From assembly GCA_001698425.1 (NCBI GenBank), contig MBRE01000037.1:136633-197108 (forward strand): a DNA stretch of 60,476 bases, read 5' to 3'. Within the stretch, counting starts at the first letter, position 1, and each line of letters starts with the position of its first letter. The notes beneath the pieces are model-generated. The model had not been told where the DNA came from and made no database searches. It was given only the letters and a program-made list of their open reading frames with translations. Shown one piece after another: positions 56,726-60,476 of the stretch. The translations under genes and the position numbers were made by a program. This DNA is from Oscillatoriales cyanobacterium USR001. Its GTDB lineage: Bacteria > Cyanobacteriota > Cyanobacteriia > Cyanobacteriales > Microcoleaceae.

Positions 56726-58117
56726 ATGACAACACAACGAATCGCCGTCATTCTACGAAATGGTCAACCCGATGAAACCGTAACAGTACAAGGTTGGGTA
56801 CGCACCAAACGGGAATTAAAAGAATTTGCCTTTGTTGAAGTCAACGACGGTTCAGCAATGGCTAATTTACAAATAGTAATCGACCCCAAATTATCAAACT
56901 ATGAAAATATTGTCAAGCAATTGAATACAGGTGCATCGATCGAAGTTGTAGGAGTGTTAGTTGCTTCTCCAGCCAAGGGACAAAGAATAGAATTAAAAGC
57001 CTCAATGGTAATAGTTTACGGCGACGCAGATCCCCAGACTTATCCATTACAGAAAAAACGTCATTCCTTTGAATTTTTACGCACGATCGCCCATTTGCGA
57101 TCGCGTACCAACACCTACAGCGCCGTTTTTCGCGTTCGTAACGCCTGTGCTTACGCCGTCCATCAATTCTTTCAAGAACGCGGTTTCCTATGGGTTCACA
57201 CCCCCATTATCACCGCTAGTGACTGCGAAGGCGCAGGAGAAATGTTCAGCGTTACTAACTTCGATTTAACCAAAATTCCCCGCAACGATACACAACAAAT
57301 TGATTTTAGCCAAGACTTTTTTGGCAAACCAGCCTATCTCACAGTCAGCGGCCAATTAGAAGCAGAAGTTATGGCAATGGCCTTTGGTAATGTTTACACC
57401 TTTGGCCCAACTTTCCGCGCCGAAAATTCCAATACTTCCCGCCATTTAGCCGAGTTTTGGATGATTGAACCAGAAATGGCTTTCTGTGACTTAGAAGGCG
57501 ATATGGATTTAGCCGAGGCATTTCTGAAATACATCTTTAAATATGTTTTGGAAAATTGCCGAGAAGACATGGAATTTTTCAACGATCGCATTGATAACAC
57601 AGTTTTAGCCACCGCTGAAAACATGATTAACAATCAGTTTGAACGCCTCACTTATACCGAAGCCGTCGCCCTCTTAGAAAAAGCCGACAAGCAATTTGAA
57701 TTTCCCGTTAAATGGGGTTTAGATTTGCAGTCAGAACATGAGCGCTACTTAGCCGAAGAACTGTTTAAAAAACCCACAATAGTCACCGACTATCCCGTAG
57801 GCATTAAAGCTTTTTATATGCGGTTAAGCGACGATGAAAAAACCGTGCGGGCAATGGATATTTTAGCTCCCAAAATTGGCGAAATTATTGGCGGTTCCCA
57901 ACGGGAAGAAAGACTAGATATCCTAGAGCGACGCATTGAAGCTCAAGGCATGAATAAAGACGATTTATGGTGGTATTTAGACTTACGACGCTATGGTACT
58001 GTTCCTCATGCCGGATTTGGCTTAGGCTTTGAAAGAGTGGTACAGTTTATGACAGGAATGGGGAATATTCGGGATGTAATTCCTTTTCCCAGAGCACCTT
58101 TAACAATAGATTTTTAA
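56726..58117 (+). CDS. asnS: Asparagine--tRNA ligase
   Basis: I set the start at ATG 56726 ([19 protein letters not shown]), because the 35 codons upstream in frame are only translated heptamer repeats. The 463-residue product has the OB-fold anticodon-binding domain ([20 protein letters not shown]) and the class II core with [31 protein letters not shown] (motif 2), and the C-terminal [20 protein letters not shown] (motif 3) ending [11 protein letters not shown]. It charges tRNA-Asn with asparagine. Length and motifs match cyanobacterial AsnS. Confidence 0.96.
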   Translation: MTTQRIAVILRNGQPDETVTVQGWVRTKRELKEFAFVEVNDGSAMANLQIVIDPKLSNYENIVKQLNTGASIEVVGVLVASPAKGQRIELKASMVIVYGDADPQTYPLQKKRHSFEFLRTIAHLRSRTNTYSAVFRVRNACAYAVHQFFQERGFLWVHTPIITASDCEGAGEMFSVTNFDLTKIPRNDTQQIDFSQDFFGKPAYLTVSGQLEAEVMAMAFGNVYTFGPTFRAENSNTSRHLAEFWMIEPEMAFCDLEGDMDLAEAFLKYIFKYVLENCREDMEFFNDRIDNTVLATAENMINNQFERLTYTEAVALLEKADKQFEFPVKWGLDLQSEHERYLAEELFKKPTIVTDYPVGIKAFYMRLSDDEKTVRAMDILAPKIGEIIGGSQREERLDILERRIEAQGMNKDDLWWYLDLRRYGTVPHAGFGLGFERVVQFMTGMGNIRDVIPFPRAPLTIDF

Positions 58118-58163
58118 GCGAGGATTCGGGATACTTGCGGTATCCCCCGCCTAGATGCAATAG

Positions 58164-58272
58164 ACATTAGGAATGAAAATTAAATAACTTAATGATTTGG
58201 TTTGTAGTAAGCGCTTTAGCGCTAAAGCGCTTACTACAAACCAGCTAATTATTTAATTTTCATTCCTAATGT
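58164..58272. repeat. 109-bp nested palindrome between asnS and tsaD
   Basis: Outer arms of 24 bp (58164-58187 with 58249-58272) are perfect inverted repeats. Inside them, 22-bp arms (58199-58220 with 58221-58242) form a second perfect palindrome with no loop, containing AGTAAGCGCTTTAGC. The right outer arm contains the tsaD stop codon. The structure could act as a bidirectional terminator for the convergent genes. The core resembles palindromic repeats I associate with Oscillatoria-type genomes. Confidence 0.85.
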
Positions 58273-59309
58273 TTGTACAAATCCATTACATCGGTAATTG
58301 GCATTCGAGAATGCGCTCCTAAAGTTAAGGGTGAAATGTGACCTAATTCTAAATGTTCAGCGGCCGCACAAGCAATCATGGCGGCATTATCTGTACAATA
58401 TTTAAAAGGAGGAAATAATACCCGCAAATTATGTGTAGTTGCAGCTTGTTGTAAATGTTCCCGCAATCCACTATTAGCAGCAACTCCGCCGCCAATAGCG
58501 ATAGTATTTAATCCATAATCTAAAGCGCAGGCGATCGCTCTTTTTGTTAAACTCTTAGCTACTGTTTCCTGAAAACTAGCTGCAATATCCTTGACTGGCA
58601 AATCATCATCCTCTTTTTCTAATTTTTGTACTAACTGTAACACCGCCGTTTTTAAACCACTAAAACTAGAATCATAACGGTGATATCCCCCCGTAGATAA
58701 AGAAATTTTCCCCTCTGGTAACGGAAAAGCTTTCGGATTACCAATAGTAGCTAATTTGTCAATAATTGGACCGCCGGGATAGCCTAACTTTAATAAACGG
58801 GCTACTTTATCAAAGGCTTCACCCGCTGCGTCATCGCGAGTTTTCCCTAAAATTTCATAATGTCCGCAATCTTTGACATGAATTAAACTGGTGTGTCCGC
58901 CAGAAACTAACAAGCACAAAAATGGTGGTTGTAAGCTGGGTTCGCTGAGATAGCTGGCGTAAATGTGACCTTCTAAGTGGTGAATGCCTAAAAATGGCTT
59001 CTGATGCACCATAGCGAGGGTTTTAGCCGCTGTTAATCCTACTAGCAAGGCTCCGACCAAGCCGGGGGCACAGGTGGCGGCAATACCGTCAATTTCTGAC
59101 CAAGGGAGGTTGGCAATGGTGAGAGATTGCGCGATCGCTTGATTGATTGTCTCTAAATGACTCCGCGAAGCTACCTCCGGGACTACCCCACCATAGGGTG
59201 CGTGGATTTTAATTTGTGATGTCACCACACTACTACAAACTTGACGATTCTTAACAATCGCTACCGCTGTTTCATCACAACTTGTTTCAATTGCTAAAAC
59301 TGTTGCCAT
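58266..59309 (-). CDS. tsaD: tRNA N6-threonylcarbamoyladenosine synthase subunit TsaD
   Basis: The 347-residue product begins [20 protein letters not shown], with [16 protein letters not shown], the metal-binding [34 protein letters not shown] and [14 protein letters not shown], all diagnostic for TsaD (formerly Gcp/YgjD). With TsaB, TsaC and TsaE it makes the universal t6A37 modification in ANN-decoding tRNAs. Its stop codon lies in the right arm of the nested palindrome, so the last one or two residues may come from that element. Confidence 0.96.
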   Translation of the reverse strand: MATVLAIETSCDETAVAIVKNRQVCSSVVTSQIKIHAPYGGVVPEVASRSHLETINQAIAQSLTIANLPWSEIDGIAATCAPGLVGALLVGLTAAKTLAMVHQKPFLGIHHLEGHIYASYLSEPSLQPPFLCLLVSGGHTSLIHVKDCGHYEILGKTRDDAAGEAFDKVARLLKLGYPGGPIIDKLATIGNPKAFPLPEGKISLSTGGYHRYDSSFSGLKTAVLQLVQKLEKEDDDLPVKDIAASFQETVAKSLTKRAIACALDYGLNTIAIGGGVAANSGLREHLQQAATTHNLRVLFPPFKYCTDNAAMIACAAAEHLELGHISPLTLGAHSRMPITDVMDLYKH

Positions 59310-59352
59310 TAGCTGCTAATTTTATTTAATGGTTAAGTATTGCCAGTTTAAC

Positions 59353-59380
59353 TTGATTCTGCAAGCTCAGAAAATAGTAA
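59353..59380 (+). promoter_or_regulatory. Possible sigma70-type promoter of psaF
   Basis: TTGATT (59353-59358) and TAGTAA (59375-59380) are spaced by 16 bases, about 75 bases before the psaF ATG. Both boxes deviate from consensus, so the call is tentative. Confidence 0.3.
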
Positions 59381-59455
59381 GATGGCTTTCAGACAAGCAA
59401 CCTTGAGATGCTTGTACAAAAAACTTATTGTTTTGTAACAAAAGGAAACAATTCC

Positions 59456-59944
59456 ATGCGAAGATTGTTTGCTGTAATTTTAGCCCTGAGCATTTGGATC
59501 AGCTTTGTACCAGTTGCCTCAGCCTACAATTTAGTACCATGTAAGGACTCGCCTGCATTCCAAGAATTGGCTAAAAATGCCATTTCTACCAATGGCGATC
59601 CCGCTTCTGGAAAAGCTCGATTTGAGCGTTATTCTCAAGAGTTGTGTGGGCCTGAAGGCTATCCTCACTTAATTGTGGATGGTAGCTTGGATCACGCCGG
59701 CGACTTTTTGATTCCTAGCATCCTATTTCTGTATATTACTGGTTGGATTGGCTGGGTTGGCCGTGCCTATTTGCAAGCCGCTAAAAAGACAGATTCTCCA
59801 GAGGAAGCTGAGATTATTATCAATGTTCCTGTGGCAGTTTCCTTGATGCTGACTGGATTTATCTGGCCTTTGGCAGCATTCAAAGAATTTGCAACTGGTG
59901 AAATGTTTGCTAAAGACAACGAGATTACTGTTTCACCTCGCTAA
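59456..59944 (+). CDS. psaF: Photosystem I reaction centre subunit III
   Basis: The start is ATG 59456 ([20 protein letters not shown]), which has AGGAA upstream; the frame to 59408 is not needed. The 162-residue product has a lumenal targeting signal ending VASA before [12 protein letters not shown], the lumenal part with the second Cys in [14 protein letters not shown], and the membrane segment [21 protein letters not shown] later hydrophobic segment is [15 protein letters not shown]. PsaF is a PSI core subunit; its lumenal side faces plastocyanin or cytochrome c6, and PsaJ binds beside it. psaJ follows 99 bases downstream, separated by heptamer repeats. Confidence 0.97.
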   Translation: MRRLFAVILALSIWISFVPVASAYNLVPCKDSPAFQELAKNAISTNGDPASGKARFERYSQELCGPEGYPHLIVDGSLDHAGDFLIPSILFLYITGWIGWVGRAYLQAAKKTDSPEEAEIIINVPVAVSLMLTGFIWPLAAFKEFATGEMFAKDNEITVSPR

Positions 59945-59947
59945 GAT

Positions 59948-60008
59948 AACAGTTAACGGTTAACAGTTAACAGTTAACAGTTAACAGTTAACAGTTAACA
60001 GTTAACAA
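59948..60008. repeat. TTAACAG heptamer tract between psaF and psaJ
   Basis: About eight tandem TTAACAG units begin a few bases after the psaF stop, inside the psaFJ operon. Confidence 0.85.
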
Positions 60009-60043
60009 TTCAATGTTCAGTTGATTATTTTGGAGAATTGTTC

Positions 60044-60172
60044 ATGCAATACTTTGTGAAATTCCTTTCTACAGCACCGGTAGTGACAGCCCTTTGGTTG
60101 TCAATTCAAGCTGCGGCTTTGATTGAATTTAACCGCTTTTTCCCCGATTTGCTGTTTCACCCTCTGCACTAA
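60044..60172 (+). CDS. psaJ: Photosystem I reaction centre subunit IX
   Basis: The 42-residue frame reads [20 protein letters not shown], then [16 protein letters not shown], ending FHPLH. It is a single-span membrane protein matching PsaJ, which stabilises PsaF in the PSI complex. GGAG lies 9 bases before the ATG. It is co-oriented with psaF, as is usual in cyanobacteria. Confidence 0.96.
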   Translation: MQYFVKFLSTAPVVTALWLSIQAAALIEFNRFFPDLLFHPLH

Positions 60173-60191
60173 GGCTTGATTTCCGTTAGGT

Positions 60192-60303
60192 TGCAGGTCA
60201 AGCGATTTTAGTAAGATTGTTAATTTTAGATTTGGGGTGTAATTAATATTTCTAATCTCAAATCTAAAATTATTAAATCTAAAATAGTGTCGATTGACCT
60301 GCA
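60192..60303. repeat. Nested inverted repeat downstream of psaJ
   Basis: Outer 14-bp arms (60192-60205 with 60290-60303, one mismatch, TGCAGGTCAA core) enclose perfect 14-bp inner arms (60221-60234 with 60259-60272). This may be the psaFJ terminator region or a small palindromic element. The rest of 60304-60423 shows no gene. Confidence 0.65.
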
Positions 60304-60423
60304 CTTTATGTTTAAAGCTTTTTATAGAAATGTTATAGTAAGAAAACCGCAGATCCGGCGGCGGTAAAAGTCGTTTTGCGTAATTCTTATAACTATGTAC
60401 CGATCGCTTTAGCGGTTGCCAAA

Positions 60424-60476
60424 TTTTCCCTCTTACTTCCTTCCTTACTTCCTTCTTCCTTCTTCCTTACTTCCTT
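60424..60476. repeat. TTCCTTC/TTCCTTAC repeat tract at window end
   Basis: Tandem TTCCTTC and TTACTTCC units run to the window edge. It is the complement of the GGAAGAA family seen at 16078 and 6183. Confidence 0.75.

Noticed and set aside
60101..60304. Minus-strand frame of 67 codons overlapping psaJ
   Set aside because: It is antisense to psaJ and runs through a nested inverted repeat; no family pattern.

Overview
The window comes from a cyanobacterium, probably a filamentous non-heterocystous one of the Oscillatoria/Microcoleus type. Photosystem I genes psaF and psaJ, ycf46, pxcA, an nblB-like HEAT protein, DUF2808, XisH/XisI, frequent HIP1 octamers (GCGATCGC) and many heptanucleotide tandem repeats between genes all point that way. 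The genus is an inference. I see no rRNA, tRNA or CRISPR array.

Layout. (1) 1-5143: two tandem RTX/calcium-binding surface proteins with Pro/Thr/Ala-rich linkers, the first cut by the window edge. (2) 5366-9764: a UvrD-like P-loop ATPase, divergent pxcA, and a Uma2 nuclease-like protein. (3) 10087-18416: two long TPR proteins, one fused to two GT2 glycosyltransferase domains. They flank a scrap zone with a broken PIN-domain gene, a fragment of a neighbouring gene, a 93-bp MITE, and a papain-fold toxin with its probable immunity gene. (4) 18545-31185 (minus): an apparent four-gene operon holding an FkbM methyltransferase with a very long coiled coil, two TPR proteins sharing an unrecognised C-terminal domain, and an 1849-residue protein with four glycosyltransferase and two methyltransferase domains. 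(5) 31300-32987: small accessory genes (DUF4058, DUF5678/retropepsin) and a gene remnant. (6) 33231-36233: a TPR-GT2 protein. (7) 36287-47945 (minus): a CDP-deoxysugar operon. rfbF, rfbG and rfbH are followed by two SDR enzymes, an FkbM methyltransferase, a ThDP-dependent acetolactate-synthase-like enzyme, an acylating acetaldehyde dehydrogenase and a 4-hydroxy-2-oxovalerate aldolase. Two retropepsin genes, a DUF29 gene and a third, decayed retropepsin copy sit inside it. (8) 48100-60476: housekeeping genes: ycf46, yceD/DUF177, jag, yidC, a PH-domain gene, rnpA, rpmH, xisH/xisI, DUF2808, a CBS protein, an nblB-like gene, asnS, tsaD, psaF and psaJ.

How it fits together. Regions 3-7 look like one surface-glycan island. 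TPR scaffolds with fused glycosyltransferases and methyltransferases would build or attach glycans. The CDP-sugar operon would supply an unusual 3,6-dideoxy, possibly C-branched, sugar. The Thr/Pro-rich RTX proteins are plausible secreted substrates, by analogy with glycosylated RTX-type surface proteins of gliding cyanobacteria, but that link is inference. The best candidate for an undescribed system is the rfbFGH + ThDP enzyme + aldolase/dehydrogenase operon. A 21-bp exact direct repeat (33107 and 48065) brackets it together with the neighbouring TPR-GT gene.

Intergenic DNA is heavily colonised by heptamer repeats (TTAACAG, GGTTATT, CCAATTA and GGAAGAA types). Several overlap stop codons, and one GGAAGAA tract lies in frame inside the UvrD-like gene.
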